From positions 434,001-498,000 of the forward strand of contig NZ_BOSH01000003.1 of the NCBI RefSeq assembly GCF_018403245.1: DNA of 64,000 bases, in the 5' to 3' direction. The translations under genes were made by a program, and so were the position numbers. Numbering within the stretch: position 1 is the stretch's first letter; every line of letters begins with the position of its first letter. This DNA is from Paenibacillus sp. J2TS4. Lineage in GTDB: Bacteria; Bacillota; Bacilli; Paenibacillales; NBRC-103111. The notes below the pieces were generated by a model that saw nothing but the letters and a program-made list of their open reading frames with translations, had not been told where the DNA came from and did no database searches. Shown here one piece after another: positions 1-8,181 of the stretch.

Positions 1-1
1 G

Positions 2-61
2 CGTGAGCCAACGGGATCAGCCCGCGGATTAACGTTTATTCTTCCATTAAAGGGGACATAG
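2..61 (+). CDS. Possible 3' end of an upstream gene (partial)
   Basis: An open frame runs from the window edge to a TAG at 59-61 and encodes about 19 residues ending ILPLKGT. Gly/Thr-rich tails followed by a short LPL strand are common at the end of sensor histidine kinase ATPase domains, but 19 residues are too few to assign a family. The tail could equally be chance open sequence. Confidence 0.25.
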   Translation, partial: REPTGSARGLTFILPLKGT

Positions 62-131
62 CTTAATATATTGCAGGCGATAAGGAATTCGCCGTATGCA
101 TAATATTGACATGAGCTAGGAGGGCTGCCGC

Positions 132-941
132 ATGCCCGAATTACCGGAAATGGAAACTTACCGAATGCTATTAACGAAGCTGGTCGTAGGCAAGCCTATT
201 ACGGATGTCCGTGTAGGCAGACCGAAATCGATCAATGTGCTCCCGGATCGGTTTCATGGAGAATTGGTCGGCCGGACCATTATGGAAATCCAACGCCGCG
301 CCAAATATTTAATTTTCCGTTTGGACTCCGGAAGCAGCTTGCTTCTTCACTTGATGCTCGGAGGATGGATGCATTTTGGCACGGAAGCGGATAAGCCGGA
401 TCGCAACACGCAGGTCGAAATCGACTTTGGCGCAGGCACGCTGTATTTTATCGGACTGAGACTGGGCTTTCTGCATCTCCTTACAGAGCCGCAATTAAGC
501 GAGAGATTGGGAGAGCTTGGACCCGAGCCGTTAGCGCTGGACTTCAGCGAAGCGACATTCCGCGAGCGGCTGCAAAGCAAGAAAGGTGCACTGAAGCCGT
601 TATTGACCAACCAACAGTGGATTGCCGGAATTGGAAACTGCTATTCCGACGAAATCTGTTTTGAAGCAGGACTGCTGCCCACCCATAACAGCGGAGAGAT
701 CGGTCCGGATGTGGCATCCGCGCTCTTTCGCTCGATGCGAACCGTGCTGCAACGAGCCATACATAAAGGCGGATATATGGAGAATCCGCTTTATTGCGGG
801 GACGGGTTGACCGGGGGCTACAACGATGCCTATCTTGTATATGACAGGGGCGGGGAAGCGTGCTACCGCTGCGGCCATTCAATCGTCTCGGATCACCTCT
901 CTTCACGCAAAGTGTTTTACTGCTCCAACTGCCAGCGGTAA
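132..941 (+). CDS. Fpg/Nei-family DNA glycosylase (formamidopyrimidine-DNA glycosylase-like)
   Basis: Bifunctional DNA glycosylase/AP lyase of base-excision repair, expected to remove oxidised purines such as 8-oxoguanine. The 269-residue protein begins MPELPEME: after Met removal Pro2 is the Schiff-base nucleophile and Glu3 the catalytic acid of the family. The C-terminus holds a zinc finger with Cys244, Cys247, Cys264 and Cys267. Length matches the family. The ATG follows a clear ribosome site (ctaggagggc). An endonuclease IV gene starts 155 bases downstream on the same strand, so the two probably act in sequence on the same lesions. Bacillota often carry a second mutM near polA, so this may be a paralogue; the exact substrate range cannot be read from sequence. 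Confidence 0.9.
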   Translation: MPELPEMETYRMLLTKLVVGKPITDVRVGRPKSINVLPDRFHGELVGRTIMEIQRRAKYLIFRLDSGSSLLLHLMLGGWMHFGTEADKPDRNTQVEIDFGAGTLYFIGLRLGFLHLLTEPQLSERLGELGPEPLALDFSEATFRERLQSKKGALKPLLTNQQWIAGIGNCYSDEICFEAGLLPTHNSGEIGPDVASALFRSMRTVLQRAIHKGGYMENPLYCGDGLTGGYNDAYLVYDRGGEACYRCGHSIVSDHLSSRKVFYCSNCQR

Positions 942-1096
942 AAAAGCAACGCCACCAATGGTCTGATGTAAATAGTAACACCAACGGCTCGTGGTAAATA
1001 GCTGACGACAGCGGTAGATAGGATCTGTAACGGTAGTGGTAATTAGAACGCAAAGGTCAGGGATAGAGCAAGAATGTCTGCGAAAGGAGAATTCCC

Positions 1097-1936
1097 ATGC
1101 GCTTGGGCAGCCATATCAGCATACGCCGCGGTTATTTGCAAGCGGCCAGAACAGCTACCGCTATCGGCGCGAGCTGCTTTCAATATTTCCCCAAAAATCC
1201 GAGAGGATTAAGCCTCAAATCATTCGATGCAGCGGATGGTGCCGCCTGTGCTCAATATTGCCGGGAACAGGATTTGATCTCGGTCGGGCATTCTCCTTAT
1301 CCGGCTAATCTCGCTCTGGAGCCTTCTCCCTTGCGGGAGGCGGTTATCGCCTCCTTGATCAATGATCTGGAAATAGCGGAGTGCTGCGGCTCCGCAGGGA
1401 TCGTTGTCCATTTTGGCAAATTCAAGTCTAAAGATCCGCTGCAAGGGTATCGCTTTATTATTGATACGCTGAATGCTGTCCTTAAGGATTGGACGGGGAA
1501 GGCCAAGCTGCTTATCGAGAATCAGGCAGGGGAAGGAGCGGCCATGGGAACGACCCTGGAGGAGCTTGTCCAAATCCGCAAGCTGGCGGACCATCCGGAT
1601 AAGATCGGATTCTGCTTGGATACGTGCCACGCCTTTGCCAGCGGGCTATGGAACGGGCGCAACTGGCCGGAGCTTGTCGAGAGAGGAGGAGAGCTTGGCT
1701 ATTTTGACCAATTGCAGGTCGTGCATTTGAATGATTCCGTCTATCCGAGCGGATCGAGGAAGGACCGGCACGCCAACTTTGGCCAAGGGAAAATCGGGGA
1801 AGACCATTTGCTAGAATTTTTACTGTCCCCTCCTATCCGGACGGTTCCTGTCATTTTGGAGACCGCTGCAGGATCTGATCATACCCATAGGGAAGAAATA
1901 AAGTACATTATAGAGGCTGTTCAAAGAGCACTCTAA
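1097..1936 (+). CDS. nfo: Endonuclease IV (AP endonuclease, deoxyribonuclease IV)
   Basis: Zinc-dependent AP endonuclease that nicks 5' of abasic sites and trims 3' blocks left by glycosylase-lyases. At 279 residues it has the usual length and TIM-barrel motifs: GSHIS at residue 4, VGHS around His65, VVHFGK with His105, IENQAGEG with Glu141, CLDTCHA with Asp175 and His178, VVHLND with His210, DRH with His225, and Glu255. These are the trinuclear zinc ligands of the family. The ATG follows aaaggaga. It lies downstream of the Fpg-family gene, and the product would finish the reaction that enzyme starts. Confidence 0.93.
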   Translation: MRLGSHISIRRGYLQAARTATAIGASCFQYFPKNPRGLSLKSFDAADGAACAQYCREQDLISVGHSPYPANLALEPSPLREAVIASLINDLEIAECCGSAGIVVHFGKFKSKDPLQGYRFIIDTLNAVLKDWTGKAKLLIENQAGEGAAMGTTLEELVQIRKLADHPDKIGFCLDTCHAFASGLWNGRNWPELVERGGELGYFDQLQVVHLNDSVYPSGSRKDRHANFGQGKIGEDHLLEFLLSPPIRTVPVILETAAGSDHTHREEIKYIIEAVQRAL

Positions 1937-2040
1937 ACCCGTTCAGTTATCCATTCCCAGGAAAGGTCTGGTCATCAGACGAGTTCCAAGCTACAATAAA
2001 AGGGTAGGTGCCGGAAAAACACAGATAAGTTGGTGAACTG

Positions 2041-2835
2041 ATGATTGAATTGAAATCGATTTATTTTAAAAGAGAAGAGAGACAAATCCTTAATGACGTT
2101 AATTTAGAGATCCGCGAAGGGGAGCACTGGGTGCTTCTGGGTAAAAACGGGTCCGGCAAGACGACGATTCTCGAGTTAATTAACGGCTACCTTTTTCCAA
2201 GCTCGGGTTCGGTTCGTGTGCTGGGCCACCCTTATGGTCAATGTGATGTGCGCGAAGTGCGCAAGCAAATCGGCTATATCAGCCAATCCTTGTTCGAGAA
2301 GCTGACTCCCGGAGATCCGGTATGGGAAGCGGTGGCGGCGGCCGAGTACGGATATTTGCGGTTCTATGAAGAAATCCCTCAGGAAGCGATAGATAAAGCC
2401 CGGGTCATGATCGATAAAGTAGAGCTGGGTCATGTTGCGGACCAGCCGCTCGGCACACTATCCCAAGGGGAACGCAAAAAGATCTTACTCGCTCGAGCCC
2501 TGATGACCGACCCGGCAGTCCTCGTAATGGATGAGCCTTGCTCCGGATTAGACCTGTACGAGCGGGAGAAGCTGCTTCAATCGATCAATGATCTTCAAAA
2601 CACTGGAGTATCGATACTCTATGTAACTCATCATATCGAAGAAATCATGCCTATTTTTACTCATATCGCTCTTATTAGTGAAGGCAAAATCGTGGCGGCG
2701 GGGCCAAAGAAAGAAGTGCTGACCGAACAAAATTTACGGAATGCTTACGATGTTCCCGTTACGCTCGAATGGAATGGCGACCGTCCATGGATTCAGGTCG
2801 TTCCTAACGGTTCAGCCGCTCCCGCCTCTATATAG
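2041..2835 (+). CDS. ABC transporter ATP-binding protein
   Basis: Stand-alone cytoplasmic ABC ATPase of 264 residues. Walker A GKNGSGKTT lies at residues 34-42, a Q-loop near ISQS at 80-83, the signature LSQGE at 140-144, Walker B VLVMDEP with Asp164/Glu165, and the switch His in VTHHIEE. It resembles the YlmA/molybdate-type single ATPases of Bacillota. No permease is adjacent, so its partner and substrate are unknown. The ribosome site (ttggtgaactg) is weak. An intrinsic terminator follows 25 bases after the stop, so the gene is probably monocistronic or ends the repair operon. Confidence 0.85.
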   Translation: MIELKSIYFKREERQILNDVNLEIREGEHWVLLGKNGSGKTTILELINGYLFPSSGSVRVLGHPYGQCDVREVRKQIGYISQSLFEKLTPGDPVWEAVAAAEYGYLRFYEEIPQEAIDKARVMIDKVELGHVADQPLGTLSQGERKKILLARALMTDPAVLVMDEPCSGLDLYEREKLLQSINDLQNTGVSILYVTHHIEEIMPIFTHIALISEGKIVAAGPKKEVLTEQNLRNAYDVPVTLEWNGDRPWIQVVPNGSAAPASI

Positions 2836-2859
2836 AACAGGACAGCACGCTGCCCTAGG

Positions 2860-2892
2860 ACCAGCTTCTCCCAGGAGGAAGCTGGTTTTTCA
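2860..2892 (+). terminator. Intrinsic terminator after the ABC ATPase
   Basis: ACCAGCTTC and GAAGCTGGT form a 9-bp perfect stem with a 9-base loop, followed by a T run. Confidence 0.85.
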
Positions 2893-3063
2893 GTTTAGGG
2901 TGGCCGATCATCCTCAAAGGGTTCCAATGGAAGGTTTCGGCCAGCGGCTATCTGGACCGGCCATCTTTACACCATCTTGACGAATTAATAGTTTTCGCAT
3001 AGGCTTAATTATATTAACCTCTGGTGTAAGGAAGAGGATGACTAGAGTAAAGGATGGGGAACG

Positions 3064-3456
3064 ATGGCACGTACGAAGATTGAGCATGTGGGTGTTATGG
3101 TGGCGGATATGGAGAAGTCGATCGCTTTCTATGAAGAAGTGATCGGTCTGCAGTTGAAAGATAAGATCACTCATTCCAATGGTGTCTTGAAGCTAGCATT
3201 TCTCGGGTTTGACGTGGACGGAGAGACGGAGATTGAGCTGATCGAAGGCTATAACGACCAACTGCCGCAGGAAGGCAAAGTTCATCATCTGGCTATTACT
3301 GTAGATAATGTGGAAGAGGAATGGACTAGAATCAAGAGTCTGGAACATGTGAAGTTAATCGATCAGGAAATCGTAGTTCTGCCGAACGGCTCCAAATATT
3401 TTTTCTTCCATGGTCCCGATGGAGAATGGATCGAATTTTTTGAGTCTACCCGCTAA
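3064..3456 (+). CDS. VOC-family protein (glyoxalase/methylmalonyl-CoA epimerase-like)
   Basis: Single vicinal-oxygen-chelate protein of 130 residues with two beta-alpha-beta-beta-beta modules. The pattern of possible metal ligands fits the family: His8 in IEHVGVMV at the start of module 1, His74/75 in KVHHLAIT at the start of module 2, and Glu124 in WIEFFE at the end. Size and spacing resemble methylmalonyl-CoA epimerase and lactoylglutathione lyase-like proteins; the substrate cannot be assigned. The start follows aggatgggga. A strong terminator lies just downstream. Confidence 0.82.
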   Translation: MARTKIEHVGVMVADMEKSIAFYEEVIGLQLKDKITHSNGVLKLAFLGFDVDGETEIELIEGYNDQLPQEGKVHHLAITVDNVEEEWTRIKSLEHVKLIDQEIVVLPNGSKYFFFHGPDGEWIEFFESTR

Positions 3457-3467
3457 ATTGCATCTTG

Positions 3468-3503
3468 CCGTCCACTTGCCAATTGGCATGTGGACGGTTT
3501 TTT
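3468..3503 (+). terminator. Intrinsic terminator after the VOC gene
   Basis: CCGTCCAC pairs with GTGGACGG (inner bases ttgcc/ggca extend the stem), followed by six T. Confidence 0.9.
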
Positions 3504-3520
3504 ACTTATTAGAAATTATA

Positions 3521-3665
3521 ACTCCACTTTCGGTGCGACCAAGCCTAGGTCGTGAAGTTTAACAGGTGGAAAACCCTGCTTGGAAAGGCTAATGCCAAGC
3601 TTGGAACCTTGCAATGACTGGAGAGGGAAGAGATCAGGCACCTTGCTTTTTTTCGCCTGGGAGAA
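3521..3665 (+). ncRNA. Candidate structured non-coding RNA
   Basis: This stretch lacks a convincing ORF and has a series of compact hairpins: GCGACC 3535-3540 with GGTCGT 3548-3553; CAGG 3563-3566 with CCTG 3575-3578; a perfect GCTTGG/CCAAGC stem at 3578-3600; then a CAGGC/GCCTG stem at 3635-3659 whose loop carries a T run. It lies between the VOC terminator and a repeat-rich region, with no gene directly downstream that it would control as a riboswitch. That points to a free-standing RNA rather than a cis-regulator. I do not recognise the family with confidence (it is not a T-box, SAM, cobalamin or RNase P motif). The strand is inferred from the 3' T-rich hairpin. Confidence 0.45.
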
Positions 3666-3912
3666 GGGTAGCGTCTAACTGTATTTTATGTAGGTAAATT
3701 GAAGCGAATGGGGCAAATGGACTAGACTAGATGGAAAAACTGCATTTAAAATGGAGTATTTTTGCTGATATCCCTCTTTTTGCACAAAATAGATGGAGGT
3801 TTTCCACTTAGATTTCGTTTTTAACCTCAACGGAGCAAACTAGCTGCATGAAATCCATTTAGTTGTCCTATTTTGCGAGCATTTTGCCATCTATGTTGAG
3901 TTATAAGTTTCG
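3666..3912. other. AT-rich intergenic stretch, no gene seen
   Basis: Contains short A/T-rich imperfect repeats (agatggaaaaactgc-like and agatggaggttttcc-like words). No ORF with a ribosome site was found. Confidence 0.5.
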
Positions 3913-4050
3913 GGGCTCCCCGCAAAGTAATGTATAAACCTTTTTCGATGCAAAGCAGGAAGTGCGACCGCGTTTAGTGGAAGGTTTAGACGCCGACCCT
4001 GTCGGGGGCGGACGGAATAGGCTTCGAAGGCATACGTCACTTTGTGGGGT
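3913..4050. repeat. Inverted-repeat-ended element, copy 1
   Basis: About 138 bases beginning with CCCCGCAAAGTAATG and ending in ACGTCACTTTGTGGGG, so the ends form an imperfect terminal inverted repeat. It is nearly identical to the following copy at 4059-4197 (period 146). It contains the palindrome GCTTCGAAG near its right end. There is no coding capacity. This looks like a small non-autonomous mobile element or an intergenic cruciform repeat. Confidence 0.75.
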
Positions 4051-4058
4051 ATGTTACA

Positions 4059-4197
4059 GGGCTCCCCGCAAAGTAATGTATAAACCTTTTTTGATGCAAA
4101 GCAGGAAGTGCGACTGCGTTTAGTGGAAGGTTTAGACGCCGACCCTGTCAGGGGCGGACGGAATAGGCTTCGAAGGCCACACGTCACTTTGCGGGGT
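4059..4197. repeat. Inverted-repeat-ended element, copy 2
   Basis: Second copy of the element at 3913-4050, differing at only a few positions. Its ends are better matched: CCCCGCAAAGT on the left and ACTTTGCGGGG on the right form a perfect 11-bp terminal inverted repeat. A related 50-base mini-form occurs at 55693-55742, and a degenerate right half around 45700-45737. Confidence 0.78.
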
Positions 4198-4307
4198 TAT
4201 TTTAAATTATAAGGATCTATAAGAATCACACTTATAATCATGCTTATAATTCACCGCGAAACGCCAATCTGTCGTAAAGGACGGCGATAGCCGTTTACGC
4301 TTGCTTA

Positions 4308-4344
4308 TTGACAATCTATGTGTACTACTGCAATAATACATACA
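4308..4344 (+). promoter_or_regulatory. Promoter and YtrA-type operator of the GntR/ABC operon
   Basis: TTGACA at 4308-4313 is a consensus -35, and an AATAAT-like -10 lies about 18 bases downstream. Overlapping the spacer and -10 is the imperfect palindrome TGTGTACTA-6 nt-TAATACATA (4317-4344). GTGTACTA-type half-sites are what YtrA-subfamily GntR regulators bind, and the gene directly downstream is such a regulator. This suggests autorepression. Confidence 0.6.
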
Positions 4345-4368
4345 AGGAAGAAGGCAGGTGAAGCTTGT

Positions 4369-4746
4369 GTGCTGAATTTTTACGAGTTAAAGCTCAATAA
4401 TAAAGAGCCCGTCTATATACAGACCGCCATGTATGTTAAACGGCAGATTCTGTTGAAGAGGGCGGTCTCGGGAGATAAGTTGCCTTCCCGACGTGAAATA
4501 GCGGCGCAGTTGAATATTAATCCTAACACGGTTCAGAAGGCTTTTAAGCTGATGGAGGAGGAAGGGTATGTACACACAAGCGGCAATCAGGGGAGTGTCA
4601 TTTTCGTGGATGAAGCGATTCTGACCCGCATCGAAGAAGAGCTTACTCAAGAAATGGTCAAGGAGTTCATCGACTCGGCCAAGGAAATTAATTTATCGTT
4701 CAAGAAAGTAGTCGATTTAATAAGCGAGCTCTGGGAGCAAGATTAA
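4369..4746 (+). CDS. GntR-family (YtrA subfamily) transcriptional regulator
   Basis: DNA-binding repressor of 125 residues. The winged helix at roughly residues 10-75 contains SRREIAAQLNINPNTVQKAF (recognition helix) and GYVHTSGNQGSVIF (wing). A short helical tail follows instead of a large effector domain, which defines the YtrA subfamily. I chose GTG at 4369, preceded by aaggcaggtga, over the upstream ATG at 4318, which lies inside the promoter/operator palindrome. It heads an ABC-transporter operon, and a second matching palindrome precedes the next gene. In Bacillus YtrA homologues respond to cell-wall antibiotics; the inducer here is unknown. Confidence 0.88.
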   Translation: MLNFYELKLNNKEPVYIQTAMYVKRQILLKRAVSGDKLPSRREIAAQLNINPNTVQKAFKLMEEEGYVHTSGNQGSVIFVDEAILTRIEEELTQEMVKEFIDSAKEINLSFKKVVDLISELWEQD

Positions 4747-4759
4747 TTTTTTTGTCCAT

Positions 4760-4782
4760 AGTGTATTAGTCGTATAGTACAA
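4760..4782 (+). promoter_or_regulatory. Second YtrA-type operator
   Basis: GTGTATTA-4 nt-TATAGTACA forms an imperfect palindrome with the same half-sites as the operator at 4317-4344, directly upstream of the permease ribosome site (aaggagggg). Confidence 0.5.
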
Positions 4783-4802
4783 GGAGGGGAACAAAAGTCA
4801 AA

Positions 4803-5582
4803 ATGAAACTAAAAGGATTTTACCGGTTATTGAATTATGAATTCTCCTTGATGCTCCGGGCCGTCCTGCTTCTTAGCCTCGGAGCGATCCTTTCGCCGTT
4901 AATGTTTCTAAATGTGGCGATGAAAGACTACACGATGTACTCGGTTCATGAACGTTTTGAAGATCTATACGTATCATCGGGCTGTGTCATTGTCTTTCTT
5001 ATTTATTTTGCCTCGTTGTGCGCTTTCTTCGTGAAAACCTTCTATGCCGGCTACTGGGGGAGCAAAAGCATCTATACTTTCTTAACCTTGCCAGTCAAAA
5101 GGGAAGTGGTCTATTTTAGCAAGCTATCCGCCTTTGCGATAGGTGTCATGGTGCTGCTTGCGGCTCAGCTCATTAGTGTGTGGCTCGGCTATGAAATGGT
5201 GGCGGCCAAGGTCGGAGAGTGGGAGGGAGGAAAATTTGTAATGGCGAACGGTCTGTTTTTGGCCTTTATTCGTTCCGCATTTTTACGGATGGTGCTTCCT
5301 CTGAATATTAACGGATTTCTATCGTCTGTCAGCATTCTGTTGACGATGATTACCGGTTTTTATTACGGGGTTCTATGTGAGCGGAGCAAGCGCTATTGGG
5401 GATTTATTTTTATTGTGGCTGCAGTTGTTCTATTAATTAATGTCATTAGTTACCGGATGACTCCGCCTGCTTATTATGTTGTCTATAAAAATTTGTATTT
5501 GACGTCCGGCATGCTTTTCCTGTTAAGCGGATTTTTCATGTGGCATAGCATCCGGCTCATTAAACGAGGAGCGATCGCCTAG
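4803..5582 (+). CDS. ABC-transporter permease-type membrane protein
   Basis: Integral membrane protein of 259 residues with about six hydrophobic segments (residues around 15-40, 60-82, 105-130, 165-190, 205-220 and 230-250). The layout resembles ABC-2/Ytr-type permeases. The start follows aaggaggggaac. It sits between the GntR regulator and an anchored extracytoplasmic protein, with the matching ATPase at 7142. The group matches GntR-controlled export systems for lantibiotic or cell-wall stress. Substrate not determinable. Confidence 0.75.
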   Translation: MKLKGFYRLLNYEFSLMLRAVLLLSLGAILSPLMFLNVAMKDYTMYSVHERFEDLYVSSGCVIVFLIYFASLCAFFVKTFYAGYWGSKSIYTFLTLPVKREVVYFSKLSAFAIGVMVLLAAQLISVWLGYEMVAAKVGEWEGGKFVMANGLFLAFIRSAFLRMVLPLNINGFLSSVSILLTMITGFYYGVLCERSKRYWGFIFIVAAVVLLINVISYRMTPPAYYVVYKNLYLTSGMLFLLSGFFMWHSIRLIKRGAIA

Positions 5583-5599
5583 GAAAGGGGGAGGCTGAA

Positions 5600-6997
5600 G
5601 TGGATTATTTGAAAAGACATCTGGCCATTCCGATGCTTATGGCCGCTTTGGTTATTGCAGCAATCGTATTTATGAGAATTTATACGGCCAAGGAAGCGGG
5701 AACCTTTGAATTGCGAGACCTTTCCGGTGACCGCTCTGCCCTTGAGGACGTAACGATTAGCGGGGACTTGCGGGATGGGTACCACCGCACTCATTTTTCC
5801 ATTCAAGGAAGTCTGGTGGAAACAGCTACCGAAATTTATGACAACGTTGCGGGAAGATTCTCCAATCGCTATTCACCGGGAGCCCCGAAAATCATTGATG
5901 GGATTCAGCATGAGGCAAGACCCTCATTTGTGGGAACGTTCGATTTCGATATAACGTATGAGGATAGAAGGAATCTTAAAAATATAACTTCCGGCACGGG
6001 CTATGTCAAAACAGGTTTGACCTATCATGATCCAAGGAAGAGCGAAAATATTGGCATGATTACGGACAATATGGATACCTCTATCATTACAGGGACGAAT
6101 ACGAATAGCGGGTCTGGAACGAGTACGGAAGATTCGTCCAGGCAGTACTTCTTCATGAATCACCTGAATTACGGGATTACGAGGATCGGTGATAAAGTTT
6201 ATTTTACGGTGCCCACGACAAGCGATTATACGGGAACGAATGGGATATACGAGATTACGGATTTTACTGTCGGAGGGTTTAGTCGTCCCAGTGAAAAAGC
6301 CGCTAAGGAACTGGTAACTATCGATCTGGATAACAACAGAAAAGAAGGGGCACCCAAGATTGAAGTGCTTGGATTGGAGGCGGTTGGCGATAAATTGGCA
6401 CTGATTCTAGCGGAAGATAACAAACTGACGCTTCGGAGGTTCGACAGCCGTAGCGGAGCGGAGCTTGGCAAAGTCACTATGGATGATATCGCAATCCAGG
6501 ATAATGCAAGTTTTCCCGCTGATTCCAAGGAAGAGACGCATTATGCGGCCTATGAGGCGCATATCGATCACGATGTGCAAGTGATAAATTTGATCCTGAG
6601 CAGGGGGCCTTCGGAGCCCGATGATGTTAAGACTACGATGCTGAGCTTTGATTTGAGCAATGGCATCAAGTGGATCGATACTGTTAAGGAGAGCTATCCG
6701 AGAGAAGAAATAGACCGCTTTTACGACACTACTCTGATCAGCCACCGCCAAGGCAAGCTTTATGTTGTTAAAACGTTGATAGAAAGTGAAGAAGAGAGCC
6801 AAGTTCCTTATGATATTGTACGTCCTAAACATCTTATGATCTATGTTTATGAGAATGCGAAGCTGGTTTATAAGGGTGAACTGGTGACGGATATGAATGA
6901 TGATATCATCCGGGTGATGAATTTACCGCCTTCGACCGGGGGCTTCGGGTATGACGAGTTCGATTACCGTCATTTCGATAACCTAAAGATCGAGTAG
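5600..6997 (+). CDS. Membrane-anchored extracytoplasmic protein of the GntR-ABC operon
   Basis: Protein of 465 residues with one N-terminal membrane segment (about residues 10-27, IPMLMAALVIAAIVFM) and a long, predominantly beta, Ser/Thr/Asp-rich outer part. I recognise no catalytic motif. The spacing of hydrophobic strands suggests a beta-propeller or repeated sandwich, but this is inference. GTG start with aaagggggaggctgaa. It lies 17 bases after the permease stop, so it is translationally close-coupled and is probably an accessory subunit of that transporter. Confidence 0.7.
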   Translation: MDYLKRHLAIPMLMAALVIAAIVFMRIYTAKEAGTFELRDLSGDRSALEDVTISGDLRDGYHRTHFSIQGSLVETATEIYDNVAGRFSNRYSPGAPKIIDGIQHEARPSFVGTFDFDITYEDRRNLKNITSGTGYVKTGLTYHDPRKSENIGMITDNMDTSIITGTNTNSGSGTSTEDSSRQYFFMNHLNYGITRIGDKVYFTVPTTSDYTGTNGIYEITDFTVGGFSRPSEKAAKELVTIDLDNNRKEGAPKIEVLGLEAVGDKLALILAEDNKLTLRRFDSRSGAELGKVTMDDIAIQDNASFPADSKEETHYAAYEAHIDHDVQVINLILSRGPSEPDDVKTTMLSFDLSNGIKWIDTVKESYPREEIDRFYDTTLISHRQGKLYVVKTLIESEEESQVPYDIVRPKHLMIYVYENAKLVYKGELVTDMNDDIIRVMNLPPSTGGFGYDEFDYRHFDNLKIE

Positions 6998-7141
6998 TTA
7001 TGTCCGAGTGAGCGGGTTGGAGAAAAACAGGATGATGGAAGACGAGTAAGATGGAAGATACGCAGGATGCAGGATGGAATCAACAATAGGTGGAGTGGAG
7101 AGTATCCATAGCTTGCCCAAAAAGGATAGCGGGGGAGAACG

Positions 7142-7858
7142 ATGATTGAGCTCAAATTTGTGACCAAAAAATATGCCGGGGGCCATTACGGGATGTACTG
7201 GGAGAACCTGACGATTCCTGGCGGGGAAATCGTCGGTATTCTGGGGGAGAACGGAAGCGGGAAAACAACGATGCTCAAGGCGATCATGGGGATAGGGGAT
7301 CTCCAGAACGGCGAAATTAGGATAGACGGCAGGCCGGTCACCGAGCAGTATGAGAACATGGCTTTTATTACGGAGGAGGGAAGCTTCCTGCCCGATCGGA
7401 CTCCTTATGAGTATGCAGATTTTTTAGAAGATTTTTTTCCGAATTTTGATAGGAAGCGGTATGATAAGCTGTTAAAGTTTTTTAAGCTGGAGCGGCATGT
7501 GGCGATCAAGAAATTTTCCAAAGGGGAGAAGTCCAAACTGGAAATTTGCGCTGGGTTTTCTAAAGGCGCCAAGTATATCTTGATGGATGAACCGTTTCTG
7601 GGCAAGGATATGTTTACTCGACGAGACTTTTTGAAGCTGATGGTCTCCAGTCTGAAAGGCGATGAAACGATTCTGATCACTACCCATATTATAGATGAGA
7701 TCGAAAATGTGCTGGACCGGGCGGTTATCCTGCGCTATGGGCGAGTGAAGGCCGACTTGTATATCGATGACCTTCGGGAGCAAGGCCGAAGCTTGGCAGA
7801 CGTTATGGCCGAAATATCAGGCTATGAGGAAAATAAATATAAGGAGATCTTTGAGTAG
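7142..7858 (+). CDS. ABC transporter ATP-binding protein (Ytr-type)
   Basis: ATPase of 238 residues with Walker A GENGSGKTT at about residues 35-43, a degenerate signature FSKGEKSK near 122-129, Walker B YILMDEPF near 142-149, and switch His in TTHIIDE. LSGGE is replaced by FSKGE, a pattern common in export ATPases of this group. ATG follows gggggagaacg. It is the last gene of the GntR-ABC group and the likely partner of the permease at 4803. Confidence 0.85.
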   Translation: MIELKFVTKKYAGGHYGMYWENLTIPGGEIVGILGENGSGKTTMLKAIMGIGDLQNGEIRIDGRPVTEQYENMAFITEEGSFLPDRTPYEYADFLEDFFPNFDRKRYDKLLKFFKLERHVAIKKFSKGEKSKLEICAGFSKGAKYILMDEPFLGKDMFTRRDFLKLMVSSLKGDETILITTHIIDEIENVLDRAVILRYGRVKADLYIDDLREQGRSLADVMAEISGYEENKYKEIFE

Positions 7859-8181
7859 GGGACCTTCCCGATGTTCCGTAACATCCGTAGCTTGTAAAAA
7901 AGCTCCGTGCGACGCAAAATGCCTGCGAAACTACAGTTTTATTTATCGAAATCGGTTGCATGGAGCAAAAGCCTGCAAAACTACAGGAATTTCAATTAAT
8001 ATGGCTTGTAAGTACACATCCGAGTAAAAATTCATGTATTTTCGCAGGAATTTTCTTTGGCTGGCCCACGCACAGCTAGAATGGATGTAAAATTGCAGTT
8101 TTATATGATTCCGTTCTTTATCAGGCGCTGGCTTCTTTACTACGTACATGGGGTCAATTCCATGTTTGGAGGTGAAGTTAA
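7859..8181. repeat. Intergenic stretch with short direct repeats
   Basis: No gene is seen. GCCTGCGAAACTACAG (around 7921-7936) is repeated as GCCTGCAAAACTACAG (around 7971-7986), and a weaker related word (aaaattgcagtttt) occurs near 8091. Such low-complexity words recur in other spacers of this window. Confidence 0.5.

Noticed and set aside
309..1053. Minus-strand ORFs of up to 169 codons across the Fpg gene
   Set aside because: They lie antisense to a well-supported glycosylase gene, have no ribosome site and no domain, so they are shadows.
3521..3665. T-box, SAM or cobalamin riboswitch
   Set aside because: None of the conserved core words (such as the T-box AGGGTGG-type box) were seen, and no controlled gene follows.
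3891..4187. 98-codon minus-strand ORF over the inverted-repeat elements
   Set aside because: Its repeat in protein just mirrors the tandem DNA element; no start signals.
4318..4368. ATG at 4318 as the start of the GntR gene
   Set aside because: It lies within the promoter/operator palindrome; GTG at 4369 has the ribosome site.
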